From: Azonexus hydrophilus
Lineage (GTDB): Bacteria > Pseudomonadota > Gammaproteobacteria > Burkholderiales > Rhodocyclaceae
NCBI RefSeq assembly: GCF_001956855.1
Contig: NZ_MTHD01000002.1
Location: 434,001-498,000, forward strand
Reading direction: 5' to 3'
DNA length: 64,000 nucleotides
In this document: positions 29,094 through 38,356 of the stretch, piece after piece
How positions within the stretch are numbered: the first letter of the stretch is position 1
How the letters are laid out: the number at the start of each line of letters is the position of its first letter
Program-made: the position numbers and the translations under genes
Notes under the pieces: model-generated
Databases searched by the model: none
What the model saw: only the letters and a program-made list of their open reading frames with translations
Told to the model about the DNA's origin: nothing

Positions 29094-29681
29094 GTGTCGG
29101 TGTTGTTCATTCGTTGCTTGTTGGCGTTGGTCATGTTGTCAAACATGGCGTGGGCACAGACCGAGTCGGTACCCGCGCTTGTTTCTGGGGAGCCGGCGGT
29201 AATCCTGCCGTCAGGTTTATCGATCTATCGTCTTTATGCCGGCGATGTGCTGAACATCCGGGTTCTCGGCGAAGAAGAACTCAGCAAGGAAAAAGTACGC
29301 CTGACCGACGCCGGGACCCTGTCGCTGCCTGCCCTGGGTGAGGTCCGTGCCCTCGGATTGACTACTGGCGAACTTGAGCGTGCGGTGGAAGACGGTCTGC
29401 GCGGCCGTTATCTGGTCAACCCGAAAGTGTCGGTGTCGATCGAGGAATATCGTCCGTTTTATATCAACGGTATGGTCGAAAAGCCTGGTGGCTATCCATA
29501 TCAGCCAGGACTCACCGTGCGCAAGGCCGCATCGCTGGCTGGAGGCTTCCGGGAGCGCGCATCGCTGTCAAAGATATACATCATTCGTGAGAGTGACCCT
29601 GCACAACGTTCACAACGGGTAGACCTCAATACGTTTGTTTTGCCTGGCGACATTCTTACCGTCGACGAGAGCTTCTTCTGA
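29094..29681 (+). CDS. Wza/EpsE-like polysaccharide export protein (SLBB)
   Basis: About 195 residues: a signal peptide (to AWA-Q), a poly-export domain (YRLYAGDVLNIRVLGEEELS), and one SLBB domain (FYINGMVEKPGGYPYQPGLTV). It has no lipobox cysteine and lacks the C-terminal amphipathic helix by which E. coli Wza (about 380 residues) forms the outer-membrane pore, so it may act with the barrel protein encoded just upstream. GTG at 29094 is preferred because GAGGA lies six bases before; earlier in-frame TTG/GTG starts exist at 29076 and 29082. Confidence 0.87.
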   Translation: MSVLFIRCLLALVMLSNMAWAQTESVPALVSGEPAVILPSGLSIYRLYAGDVLNIRVLGEEELSKEKVRLTDAGTLSLPALGEVRALGLTTGELERAVEDGLRGRYLVNPKVSVSIEEYRPFYINGMVEKPGGYPYQPGLTVRKAASLAGGFRERASLSKIYIIRESDPAQRSQRVDLNTFVLPGDILTVDESFF

Positions 29682-29730
29682 TTCCGGGGGTTCCCGGCTT
29701 TCGTAATCATTCCACTGAAAATATAAGGTA

Positions 29731-31995
29731 GTGACGCAAGTGAGCGCCATGACTCAGCAATCCTCTTCGGAATCCGAAAACCACAAGTCGCTTTTTCTTC
29801 ATGATCCGGATGATCTTGAAGAAAAGCTGGAGTTGCTTGAATACTGGCGAAGTATCGTCAAGCGCAAGAAGCAGATTATCGGGTTTGGCCTGGTGGTTGC
29901 TTTGCTGGCAGCAGTGATCGTTTTTGTCATGACACCGGTTTATCGGTCTACGGCGACCGTATTGATCGAATCGAACAAGGCAAACCTGCTTTCAATCGAG
30001 GATGTCTATTCCGGGATTTCACAGAATCGCGAACACTTTCAGACCCAGGTCGAGATCATCAAGTCGCGTGAAGTGGCGATCAAGACCATCGGGAAGCTCA
30101 AGTTATGGGAACACGAAGAATTTGACCCGAGAGCGAAGGGAGATTCCTGGCGCGCATCGATAGGATTCAGTGACGAGCCGAAGGAGTGGACCGAGAAGCT
30201 CCTGGCTGAAGCAGTCTACGACAATTTTTCCAGACGGCTTTCGGTTGAACCCATCCGTCTGAGTCAGTTGGCCAGGGTCAGTTTTGAATCGAGCGATGCG
30301 GAGTTGGCTGCGCGTGCGGCGAATGCTGCGGCCGAGGTATATATCGAAAATGATCTTGAGGCTCGTTTCAGGCTGACTCGTCAGGCTACCAGTTGGTTGC
30401 AGGATCAATTGACTGATTTGCGCAAGAAACTGAACGAGTCCGAAAAAACCTTGCAGGAATTTCGCGAGCGCGAAGGTATCGTCGATCTGAAGAGCGTCAC
30501 GCAGAGTGGTGCTGGTCGCCAGATCGAAGAGGTCATGGGGCGTCTGGTTGAAGCACGAATGAAACGTGCGGAGGCAGAAAACTCCTACAAACAGATCAAA
30601 TCGGCCCCGAAGGGTGCTGATCTCACTTCCCTGCCAGCGGTGCTGCGTAATCCGATTGTTGCTGATGCCAAGCGGGCAGAGGGGATAGCTGAACGCAAGC
30701 TTTCCGAAGTCAGCCAGCGTTATGGCAAAGAGCATCCTCGCTACGTTCAGGCCGAGGGTGAGCTGGAGTCAGCCAGGGATAATCTGCGCCGTCAGGTCGA
30801 CTCGGTCATTGCCAGCGTGATTCGCGAGTATGAAGTGGCACGGGGAACGGAAAGTACGCTAGAAGGCGTGTTGAATTCAGCCAAGGGGTCTGTTCAGACA
30901 CTTAACCGCAAGGAAGGGGAACTCAGCATTTATGAACGTGAAGTCGAGGCCAGTCGCCAGATGTACGACATGTTCATAAAACGCACAAAGGAAACCAACG
31001 TGGCCGGCGATTTGCAAACCGCCATTGCCCGGGTGGTTGATCCGGCCGTGGTGCAGGCGGCGCCGGTCAAGCCAAAGAAGGCACAGATCGTCGTGATTGC
31101 CTTTGTTCTTGGCATCTTTCTCGGCATGCTGGCAGCACTGTTGCGCGATCGTCTGGACAATACCCTGAAAACCACCGAAGACGTCGAGTTGCGCCTCAAG
31201 CAGCCGATTCTGACAACTTTGCCGCTACTTAGCAGGGAAGAGGTTGGGCGTACGCAAACCGCACGGATTTTCCTGGATCAGCCGAAATCAGTCTATGCAG
31301 AAGCGATCCGGACAGCGAGAACCGGCGTCCTGCTATCCGGCATTGACTTGCCACGTCGGACCCTGCTGGTTACCTCGAGTGTCCCTGGTGAAGGCAAGAC
31401 GACTTTTTCGATCAATCTGGCGATTGCACATGCACATACCAAAAAAACGTTGCTGATTGATGCCGATATGCGCCGCCCGGCGATTTCCAAGGGGCTGGAG
31501 ATGCAACCGGGGGCCAAGGGGCTTTCCAATTTTGTTTCTGGTTCGGCAACCCTGCAGGAATGCATGATACCTGTGGAAGGTTCGACGCTGATGCTGATGC
31601 CGGCTGGTAGCGTCCCCCCGAATCCACTGGAGCTTTTGCTGTCCCAGCGCTTCAAGGACACCCTGGAACATCTTGGCAAGCATTTCGAGGTGATCATCAT
31701 CGATTCACCACCGGTTGAACTGGTTTCCGACGCATTGGTCATTGCTGCAGTAGCGGATGGAACCATTTATGTCACCAAGGCGGAATCGACTCCCTATCAA
31801 ATAGCCCGCAAGGGGATACAACGCATTCGCCGTACCGGTGGTCAGATCCTGGGGGTTGTTCTCAGCCAGTTTGACGTGGCCAAGGCGGAAAAGTATTACG
31901 GTGATTATTCGGGTTATGGCAAGTACGGTTACGGACAGGCTGGCTATGAAGGTGGCTATGGTCCCGCGTATGGCGAAGAAAGCAGTAAAACCTGA
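29731..31995 (+). CDS. Wzz-type chain-length regulator fused to a BY-family tyrosine autokinase
   Basis: About 754 residues, an inner-membrane polysaccharide co-polymerase with cytoplasmic kinase. A Wzz domain spans two membrane segments (about 50-72 and 446-466) with a long coiled-coil periplasmic part between. The kinase has Walker A VPGEGKTT, Walker A' LLIDADMRRP and Walker B VIIIDSPP. The C-terminal tail is rich in tyrosine and glycine (about ten Tyr in the last 35 residues), the autophosphorylation cluster. GTG at 29731 or 29740 or ATG at 29749 may be the start. The phosphatase that resets it is probably the next gene. Confidence 0.92.
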   Translation: MTQVSAMTQQSSSESENHKSLFLHDPDDLEEKLELLEYWRSIVKRKKQIIGFGLVVALLAAVIVFVMTPVYRSTATVLIESNKANLLSIEDVYSGISQNREHFQTQVEIIKSREVAIKTIGKLKLWEHEEFDPRAKGDSWRASIGFSDEPKEWTEKLLAEAVYDNFSRRLSVEPIRLSQLARVSFESSDAELAARAANAAAEVYIENDLEARFRLTRQATSWLQDQLTDLRKKLNESEKTLQEFREREGIVDLKSVTQSGAGRQIEEVMGRLVEARMKRAEAENSYKQIKSAPKGADLTSLPAVLRNPIVADAKRAEGIAERKLSEVSQRYGKEHPRYVQAEGELESARDNLRRQVDSVIASVIREYEVARGTESTLEGVLNSAKGSVQTLNRKEGELSIYEREVEASRQMYDMFIKRTKETNVAGDLQTAIARVVDPAVVQAAPVKPKKAQIVVIAFVLGIFLGMLAALLRDRLDNTLKTTEDVELRLKQPILTTLPLLSREEVGRTQTARIFLDQPKSVYAEAIRTARTGVLLSGIDLPRRTLLVTSSVPGEGKTTFSINLAIAHAHTKKTLLIDADMRRPAISKGLEMQPGAKGLSNFVSGSATLQECMIPVEGSTLMLMPAGSVPPNPLELLLSQRFKDTLEHLGKHFEVIIIDSPPVELVSDALVIAAVADGTIYVTKAESTPYQIARKGIQRIRRTGGQILGVVLSQFDVAKAEKYYGDYSGYGKYGYGQAGYEGGYGPAYGEESSKT

Positions 31996-32024
31996 ACTCT
32001 CCTGAGCAACGGGCAACAAGCAGG

Positions 32025-32750
32025 ATGATCGATCTGCATTCCCATTTTCTGCATGGTGTCGACGATGGCGCACAAACGCTGGACGAGGCGCTGGCACTTG
32101 CGCGTGCAGCTGTTGAAGACGGTATCCGGGTGTCTGTCCTGACGCCGCATATTCATCCCGGGCGTTACGAAAATCATCACGCTGGCTTGTTGCCTCGTTT
32201 CGAGATTTTCCGGCAAGCGCTTGCCCAGGCAGGGCTGCCCCTGGAAATCAGGCTGGCTGGCGAAGTTCGTATCGGTATTGAATCACTGGAATTGTTGCTG
32301 GCAGGCGAGGTGCCGTTTCTCGGTACCGTCGATGGCTATCGCATCATGCTGCTTGAATTTCCACACCAGACACTGCCTGTTGGCAGTCAGCAGTTTGTCG
32401 ACAAGCTGCTCCAGATGAAGATTCGTCCTTTGATCGCTCATCCTGAGCGCAACAAGGCAATCATGATGCATCCAGAGCGCTTGGTGCCGTTTCTGGAATC
32501 TGGTTGCTGGTTGCAGTTGACCGCAGGATCGATCACCGGTCGTTTTGGTGCAGCTTCCAGTCGGGTGGCAAATCTGATTCTGCGGAACAACTGGGCTCAT
32601 GTCATTGCGACAGACGCACACAACCTGCAGCATCGTCCTCCCTTGTTGCAGGAGGGATTCAAGGCCGCAGCCGCTCTGGTTGGAGAGGGGATGGCCTGGA
32701 AAATGGTCAGTGAACGGCCTGCAGAAATACTCGGTTTGAATAATGCTTGA
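32025..32750 (+). CDS. CpsB/CapC-type PHP tyrosine phosphatase
   Basis: A 241-residue manganese-dependent phosphatase of the PHP fold. The N-terminal IDLHSHFLHGVDDG, the LTPHIHPG block, IAHPERN and the C-terminal ATDAHN are the metal ligands of the CpsB/YwqE/Wzb-like group. It follows the tyrosine autokinase by 29 bases, so dephosphorylating its tail is the obvious role. AGCAGGA precedes the ATG. Its last eight bases overlap the next gene. Confidence 0.92.
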   Translation: MIDLHSHFLHGVDDGAQTLDEALALARAAVEDGIRVSVLTPHIHPGRYENHHAGLLPRFEIFRQALAQAGLPLEIRLAGEVRIGIESLELLLAGEVPFLGTVDGYRIMLLEFPHQTLPVGSQQFVDKLLQMKIRPLIAHPERNKAIMMHPERLVPFLESGCWLQLTAGSITGRFGAASSRVANLILRNNWAHVIATDAHNLQHRPPLLQEGFKAAAALVGEGMAWKMVSERPAEILGLNNA

Positions 32751-33402
32751 GCGGATAAAGAGGAATTACCTGCTTGACCTGGCGGTTGTTGTGCTGCTCA
32801 TGGGCATGATGACATCGATATATATTGCGACGGGGTACGCTATAGGAGATATTCTGACGCTGCAGGCGCGTTCGCAGATAAACGCCTGGCAGCGCCAAAC
32901 AGCCAGTTTTCCGAGAGTCGGTGAGATCGGCAAAGCTTTGAACAGCCTGAATTCTGGCGCGCGCTGGCTTCCCGGGGACCCCGTTTTGATTGAAGGGATA
33001 GGCTACCTCTACGGTCTGCGAGCGAACATTGCGCGCAACCTGCCGGAGCTTGAGCATGCCATGCTTGATGAAGTGCTTGTCGCCTATCGAAGTGCAGTCG
33101 CGAGACGTCCAATGTCAGCGTATGCTTGGGCTAACATCGCGCTTGTCTTGCATAGGAAAAATGCCGATTTGCCGGAAATCTGGATTGCCGTTGACCGGGC
33201 GCTTCTATACGGTCAACGCGAGGCAGGTGTCCAGATACGTCTGGCCGAGGTTGTTTTCCGACGCTGGGAAGAGGCGGGAGACTCCAGGCGGGCAGCGTTC
33301 CGTGAAATTCTGTCCACGAGTCGTGGTCGCGTTGCCGGGGATCTGAGGAAAATCGTCGAGGCCGCTGGCCAACCGGAAGAGTTGGCTTACCTGCCTGGCT
33401 GA
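32743..33402 (+). CDS. VpsP-like membrane-anchored protein of the EPS module
   Basis: A 219-residue protein with one N-terminal membrane segment (about 13-38) and an alpha-helical remainder; the region RRPMSAYAWANIALVLHRK looks TPR-like. It starts within the phosphatase gene, so it belongs to the EPS operon. The layout resembles VpsP-type proteins of other polysaccharide loci, where the function is unknown. The assignment rests on architecture and position rather than on a firm motif. Confidence 0.6.
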   Translation: MLERIKRNYLLDLAVVVLLMGMMTSIYIATGYAIGDILTLQARSQINAWQRQTASFPRVGEIGKALNSLNSGARWLPGDPVLIEGIGYLYGLRANIARNLPELEHAMLDEVLVAYRSAVARRPMSAYAWANIALVLHRKNADLPEIWIAVDRALLYGQREAGVQIRLAEVVFRRWEEAGDSRRAAFREILSTSRGRVAGDLRKIVEAAGQPEELAYLPG

Positions 33403-33409
33403 ATTTTTC

Positions 33410-34099
33410 CTACATTCGTTGCTCTTTGGCCAGTTTTTCCAGCAATTCACGCCAAAGGCGGACATTGGATGCACCTCCCTTACGTGAAGCGCCCGTTGGC
33501 AGCCAGAGATCGTCGTCATTGAAACTGTAAACCGGTTCTAGGTCTGGGCGTTGCGATGCTGGTCGTAACTCGGGAATCAGATTGTCCATGATCAAGGGCT
33601 CGGCATCCGGTGTCGGATAGTACGCCAATACCATATGCGACTCGTTGAGTTCCTTCGCGCGTACATAAGTAATTCGCAACCGTTCGATCGGGATGCCAAG
33701 TTCCTTCAGCGAAAGGTATTTGGCAATCGAGTAATCCTCACAGTCACCGCCGTATGAAGAAAGCATTTCAACAGGTGTGGCCCAGTAATCTTCCTGGCGC
33801 CAGTGTCTGCTGTCGCTGTAGTACGGGATCTGATTGAAAAAACTGTTGATCTTGCGGAGGGTCAATGATTCGGCTTTGCTCTCGCGCTGTATTGCGCCAT
33901 TTGCTTCAGCATTGCGCATGTCGTTGACCAGCTTTTGCCAGATCATCAGTCGCTTTGGCGCGTCCGGGGAGAAGGTCCGCGAGACGTATTTGAGGAGGTT
34001 TTCCGAGAATGCCACAAGGCTCGCCGTCACCGGTGCGGCGATGACGAGCAGGAGAATTGCAGAGGCGATGTATTTGCGCCGGGCGCTCGGAAACTGCAT
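33410..34099 (-). CDS. lapG: LapG-type periplasmic cysteine protease
   Basis: A 229-residue bacterial transglutaminase-like cysteine protease. A hydrophobic signal or anchor lies at residues 11-30. The catalytic triad is visible: Cys120 in YGGDCEDYSIAKY, His155 in ESHMVLAYY and Asp172 in LIMDNLIP; spacing agrees with Pseudomonas LapG (Cys135, His172, Asp189). In that system LapG cuts the N-terminus of large surface adhesins when LapD, at low c-di-GMP, lets it go. A lapD homologue lies 4.3 kb away at 38357. Convergent with the EPS module (seven bases apart). No adhesin gene is in the window. Confidence 0.9.
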   Translation of the reverse strand: MQFPSARRKYIASAILLLVIAAPVTASLVAFSENLLKYVSRTFSPDAPKRLMIWQKLVNDMRNAEANGAIQRESKAESLTLRKINSFFNQIPYYSDSRHWRQEDYWATPVEMLSSYGGDCEDYSIAKYLSLKELGIPIERLRITYVRAKELNESHMVLAYYPTPDAEPLIMDNLIPELRPASQRPDLEPVYSFNDDDLWLPTGASRKGGASNVRLWRELLEKLAKEQRM

Positions 34100-34241
34100 T
34101 TACGCACATGTACTTTGAATTTTTGCATTGTACAGGCAGAGCAAGGAAAAAGTGCCCTATGACCTTGGTTGTATTTGTTTATCCAGGATTCAAGGGTAAA
34201 GTCGAAAGGTTATTCAACATGCCATCGGTATCGGTCTGCTC

Positions 34242-35540
34242 TTGATAAAAATTCATCGCCCATTGCTCGTCTGTTTCCTGCCACTTCTCCTTTGTGGTTG
34301 TGCGTCCGTATTCGATGCTCCCTACGAAGAGGTTGAGGAAACACCTGTGGCGCAGAACATTCCCGAACTCGAGATCGAGCCGGATGGTTTGCTCGCCACC
34401 GAGGGGGTGCAGGTGACGCAGTATGCCGATATATGGGCTCGTATCCGCGCCGGTCTGGGTGTCGGCGAAATGGATGCCGATCCCGCCGTGGAACGCATTG
34501 CAAAGCGTTTTGCATCCTCGGGACTGGTTGAGCGTATCGCAGAACGTTCAGGTGGTTTCCTTTATTACGTCGTTGATTCGGTCGAACAACGGGCCTTGCC
34601 AATGGAACTGGTGCTGGTTCCATTCGTGGAATCTGGCTATTCTTTGCAGGCTGCTTCACACGCTGAGGCCCATGGTGCCTGGCAGTTCATCGAAAGCACG
34701 GCCAAAAATTACGCAATCGGGATTGACAGGTTTCGCGATGATCGGCGTAACCTTGTTTCGTCGACACGGGCTGCACTGGATTATCTGGAAGCGCTGCATG
34801 CGATGTTTGAGAACTGGCCCCTGGCACTGGCCGCATATAACTGCGGTGAACGACGTGTTCAAAATGAACTTGAGCGAGCGAAGCGACGGGGGGTGAAAGA
34901 GCCGGATTTTCGTGACATCGCCAGCTTTCTTCCGCAGGAAACACGCGATTACGTTCCTCGTATCCTCGCCATCCGAAAGCTGATCGCAAATCCGGGGGGC
35001 TACAAGGTTGTGCTTCCCGCGCTGGAAAATGCACCACAGTACACAGTCGTTGAAGTCCATCGTGATATCGATGTTGCTCTGCTGGCGAAGCTGTCCGGCC
35101 TGCGTTCCGAGTCCTTGCTGAAATTGAATCCCTCGCTGAGTGCGCCAGTGATCCTCGGGCGACACAATATCCGCTTGTTGTTGCCTCACCAGGCGGCTGT
35201 GCAGCTTGCTGAGAACATGCCAAGGCATGCTGGCCCCTGGGTGACCTGGCGAATGCTCCGGATTACCCGCGCGGCAACGCCTGCGGAAATAGCGCAGCGA
35301 AACAAATTGCCCCTGAATGTCGTGCTGCAGGCCAATCCGCTACCGGAAGGACACTATTACGAAATCGGCTCCACCCTTTTGCTGCCCGCTGGACGTCATG
35401 GCGGTATTGATTCCGCTCAGGCTCAACGTGCTGTTCTGCTGACCCGGGCGTCGTCGGAGTGCATGGTCCTGCAGTCCTGCATCGGCGATGATGCGCGGGT
35501 AGTGCCACCGTCTACGATCAATGGCTTGCCGCGTCGATGA
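34242..35540 (+). CDS. MltD-like lytic murein transglycosylase with LysM-like repeats
   Basis: A 432-residue lipoprotein (lipobox LLCGC at about residue 19) with an SLT catalytic domain. The catalytic Glu lies in VPFVESGYSLQAASHAEAHGAWQFI, followed by AYNCGERRV, both typical of MltD. Two divergent LysM-like segments follow (about 265-310 and 325-375), for peptidoglycan binding. It begins at TTG; no better start is seen at the signal peptide. It overlaps by no bases but abuts the c-di-GMP gene downstream. It could clear peptidoglycan for surface secretion in this region. Confidence 0.88.
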   Translation: MIKIHRPLLVCFLPLLLCGCASVFDAPYEEVEETPVAQNIPELEIEPDGLLATEGVQVTQYADIWARIRAGLGVGEMDADPAVERIAKRFASSGLVERIAERSGGFLYYVVDSVEQRALPMELVLVPFVESGYSLQAASHAEAHGAWQFIESTAKNYAIGIDRFRDDRRNLVSSTRAALDYLEALHAMFENWPLALAAYNCGERRVQNELERAKRRGVKEPDFRDIASFLPQETRDYVPRILAIRKLIANPGGYKVVLPALENAPQYTVVEVHRDIDVALLAKLSGLRSESLLKLNPSLSAPVILGRHNIRLLLPHQAAVQLAENMPRHAGPWVTWRMLRITRAATPAEIAQRNKLPLNVVLQANPLPEGHYYEIGSTLLLPAGRHGGIDSAQAQRAVLLTRASSECMVLQSCIGDDARVVPPSTINGLPRR

Positions 35541-35547
35541 GCGCCGA

Positions 35548-37617
35548 ATGACAGAGTCGCTGAAGCTGCTTTCGCTTGCCCGCGTCCTCGTTGTCGAAAG
35601 CGACGAGGTTCTGCTCCATACTCTGAAGAGTTTGCTCTCTCCGCACGTTCAGGAAATTATTCTGGCGAGGGACGGCGAAAGTGGGCTGGATCGGTGGTGC
35701 AGGGATGAGCCGGATATCGTACTGACGGGGTTCAGCCTTTCGGATTTCGATGGTCTGGTGATGAGCGAGAGGATTCGCGCGCTGGATCCGGACGCAGTGA
35801 TCATGGTCATTTCCGACTCTGCCGAAATCGATTTTCTTCACCGGATAATTCACCTCGGGATTGACGCGCATATCGTCAAGCCGATTGATCGCATTCTGCT
35901 GATTGATTTGCTGACCCGCTGCATGCGTGATCGTCAGCGAGTTCTTGACCTGAAAATGGCCAGCATGGTGTTTGAAGTGGCCAACGAGGGTATTCTCATC
36001 ACCGATGATCGGGCGCGAATTCTTGCGGTCAACCCGGCTTTTTCCCTGTTAACCGGTTATCGTCCCAATGAAGTGGTTGGGCAGCGGACGAGCGTACTGT
36101 CTTCAGGTATCCATGGCCCCGATTTTTATCGTTCCATGTGGGAAACGCTGCTGACTCATGGCCGATGGGAAGGAGAGCTTACCAATCGACGCAAGGATGG
36201 CAGCCTCTATGAACAATGGCTGTCAATAGCTGCCGTCGATGGTGACGTGGGAACGCCAAGGCGCTACGTCGGACTTGTCTCCGATATTACCGAACGCAAG
36301 CGGGAAGAAGAACGGATAAGGCGCTTGGCCCATATTGACAGTCTTACGGGACTGCCGAACAGGGTTCTTTTTCTGGACCGCCTCCAACGATCGATTGCCA
36401 GGGCGCGGCGTTATCGCCACAAGCTGGCCGTGCTTTACCTCGATCTCGATCATTTCAAACATATCAACGATACCTGGGGTCACGCGGCTGGCGACGAGGT
36501 GTTGCGGGTCTCGGCTGCGCGCATGGTTCAGGCGTTGCGTCTGAGCGATACGGTCAGTCGACGCGGTGGAGATGAGTTTGTTCTGATTGTTGAACAGAAT
36601 GATTATCCGGAGGGGGTGGGTAATATTTGCCAAAAATTGCTTGCGGAAATTTCGAAAACAATAACTTTCAATTCTTTCGGCCTGCAAATTGATGCCAGTA
36701 TCGGTGTGGCAATCTATCCGGATGATGCGGAGGAGCCTGATGAACTTCTCGCTGCTGCCGACGTGGCGCTATACGAAGCCAAGGCTGATGGTCGGGGGCG
36801 GTTCCGTTTCTTTTGTTCGAAATCACAGCCGGGTTTTCGGGGCAGGCTCGACATGGAGCGCGAGTTGCGGGCTGGGCTGGATAACTGGCGGTACACTCTC
36901 AGATATCTTCCCGAGGTTTCATTATTGACCGGGAAGGCAGAATATATCGAGGCTTTGCTGAGGTTTCAGCACCCCGAGTTCGGTTTGCTTGATGCCGGAC
37001 GGTTTCTTGAAATTGCCGAGGAAATCGGGATCATGCCGGAACTTGGGCGCAAGGCCCTGGGACAGGCGGCAAGTGAATTGACCTCGATCAATGGTGATCT
37101 GGGGCTGGTGATTGATCTTTCTGCGCGACAGTTGTCGGCACCCGATGCTGTTTCGCATCTGCTCGACACTCTGGGGCACGCAGGAGTTCCGACCACGCGC
37201 ATTACTTTCGAGTGCACCGAGGCTGCATTGACCGGCAATGAAAGGGCAATGAAGACCTTGTTGCGACTGGCGGAGTCAGGATGCAAGTTCTCTCTGGATG
37301 ATTTCGGCGCCGGTTACTGCTCGTTCAGCCTTCTGAGCCAGTTGCCCATGAGTTCCATAAAGATAGACCGTTCCTTCACCGGTGAAATTGTCCACAATCC
37401 GCAAATGCGGGAACTGGTGGCTGCACTCGTCGCGTTTGCACAGCGTCTTGGTGTCCGTGCGGTTGCCGAGGGGGTGGAAACCCAGGCGCAACTCGAGATA
37501 CTTCGTGACATCGGTTGTGATGCTGCGCAGGGATATCTGTTTGGTCGGCCGATCAGTTTTGATGAATGGCGCAATCGTTCAGGAATGCAGAAGGACTTGT
37601 TCGGTAGTGCTTTGTGA
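35548..37617 (+). CDS. Pseudo-receiver PAS-GGDEF-EAL c-di-GMP protein
   Basis: A 689-residue cytoplasmic protein. Residues 1-130 form a response-regulator receiver, but the phosphoacceptor Asp is replaced: PDIVLTGFS puts Gly61 where Asp is expected, so it should not be phosphorylated. A PAS domain (about 140-255) follows, then GGDEF (motif RRGGDEF intact; about 260-425) and EAL (EALLR, TEAAL, DDFGAGY and AEGVET intact; about 435-680). One metal-site Asn in the usual VNLS block is Asp (IDLS). Both synthesis and breakdown of c-di-GMP are possible. Located between MltD and the lapD region, it could set local c-di-GMP for LapD. Confidence 0.9.
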   Translation: MTESLKLLSLARVLVVESDEVLLHTLKSLLSPHVQEIILARDGESGLDRWCRDEPDIVLTGFSLSDFDGLVMSERIRALDPDAVIMVISDSAEIDFLHRIIHLGIDAHIVKPIDRILLIDLLTRCMRDRQRVLDLKMASMVFEVANEGILITDDRARILAVNPAFSLLTGYRPNEVVGQRTSVLSSGIHGPDFYRSMWETLLTHGRWEGELTNRRKDGSLYEQWLSIAAVDGDVGTPRRYVGLVSDITERKREEERIRRLAHIDSLTGLPNRVLFLDRLQRSIARARRYRHKLAVLYLDLDHFKHINDTWGHAAGDEVLRVSAARMVQALRLSDTVSRRGGDEFVLIVEQNDYPEGVGNICQKLLAEISKTITFNSFGLQIDASIGVAIYPDDAEEPDELLAAADVALYEAKADGRGRFRFFCSKSQPGFRGRLDMERELRAGLDNWRYTLRYLPEVSLLTGKAEYIEALLRFQHPEFGLLDAGRFLEIAEEIGIMPELGRKALGQAASELTSINGDLGLVIDLSARQLSAPDAVSHLLDTLGHAGVPTTRITFECTEAALTGNERAMKTLLRLAESGCKFSLDDFGAGYCSFSLLSQLPMSSIKIDRSFTGEIVHNPQMRELVAALVAFAQRLGVRAVAEGVETQAQLEILRDIGCDAAQGYLFGRPISFDEWRNRSGMQKDLFGSAL

Positions 37618-37732
37618 GGAATCCGTGCGGGGAGGGCGTCGCCGGTTGTGCGGATCATCTGGTGCAATGGTTTCGCATGATGAAATCCTTTGTATTCAAA
37701 GTGTTTTTGCTGAAAATTATGATGTTTTGTTG

Positions 37733-37761
37733 TTGACGATCGGGTGCTTGGGTGTTACCCT
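37733..37761 (+). promoter_or_regulatory. Promoter of the small secreted-protein gene
   Basis: TTGACG (37733-37738), 17-base spacer, then TACCCT (37756-37761) preceded by TGT, giving an extended -10. It sits 30 bases before the start codon in an A/T-rich gap. Confidence 0.5.
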
Positions 37762-37791
37762 GAAGACATATTCAATTGTGTCGAGGTTCGC

Positions 37792-38298
37792 ATGAAGACC
37801 GTTACCAGAATTGCAGCTGTGGCCGGATTCACCCTGTCCAGTTTTGCAGCTGTTGCTGCGTTCGCTCCCGGCATGTCCCTCAGCCAGATTGACAACGAGG
37901 TCATGACCAGCCTCAAGCGCAATGACACGCTTTCGAGTATTTCCGGGAATGCAAAGACTGCTGGTGTTGCATCGGGTTTGCTGGTTTCGTCCCTGATCAG
38001 CCAGGGGCAGGTGGCTTGTGATGTGGTGACGGCAACCGTGGCTGCCGGCTACGATGCAAATGACGTCATCAAGGCTGCTGCTGCAAATGGCGCCAAGGCC
38101 AGCGAAATGATTTCATGCGCAATTGCCGGTGGGGCTGATCCGACGACATTGACCGAAGCAACTGCAGCAGGTGCCGGTGATGCTGGCGGGCAGGGGATTG
38201 CCGGTGGTCCGGGAAATTTTGGCACCTCGCCTAGCCCGACCTTTTCGGGTGGCGGTGGCGGTGGCGGTACCACGCCTGGTAGCGTCAGCGGCTCCTGA
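37792..38298 (+). CDS. Small secreted repeat protein of unknown function
   Basis: A 168-residue protein with a clean Sec signal peptide (MKTVTRIAAV... cut near residue 22). The centre (about 78-128) holds three to four short repeats of about 14-15 residues ending Gly-Ala or Gly-Tyr (ATVAAGYDANDV, AAAANGAKASEM, CAIAGGADPTTL, ATAAG), which should form stacked helical hairpins. Two cysteines (76 and 109) may pair. The tail is Gly/Ser-rich with seven glycines in a row. I do not recognise a family. It carries TAAG (124-127), a sequence like LapG cleavage sites, and lies just upstream of lapD, with its own promoter and terminator. Confidence 0.75.
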   Translation: MKTVTRIAAVAGFTLSSFAAVAAFAPGMSLSQIDNEVMTSLKRNDTLSSISGNAKTAGVASGLLVSSLISQGQVACDVVTATVAAGYDANDVIKAAAANGAKASEMISCAIAGGADPTTLTEATAAGAGDAGGQGIAGGPGNFGTSPSPTFSGGGGGGGTTPGSVSGS

Positions 38299-38318
38299 TT
38301 TACCTTTTTCCTGAAAAT

Positions 38319-38344
38319 GGCAGCCGCAGGCTGCCTTTTTTTTT
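38319..38344 (+). terminator. Rho-independent terminator before lapD
   Basis: GGCAGCC-GCA-GGCTGCC followed by nine T. It lies 20 bases past the small secreted-protein gene and ends 12 bases before lapD, so lapD relies on read-through or on an undetected promoter. Confidence 0.9.
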
Positions 38345-38356
38345 GAGAGTTTTTCA

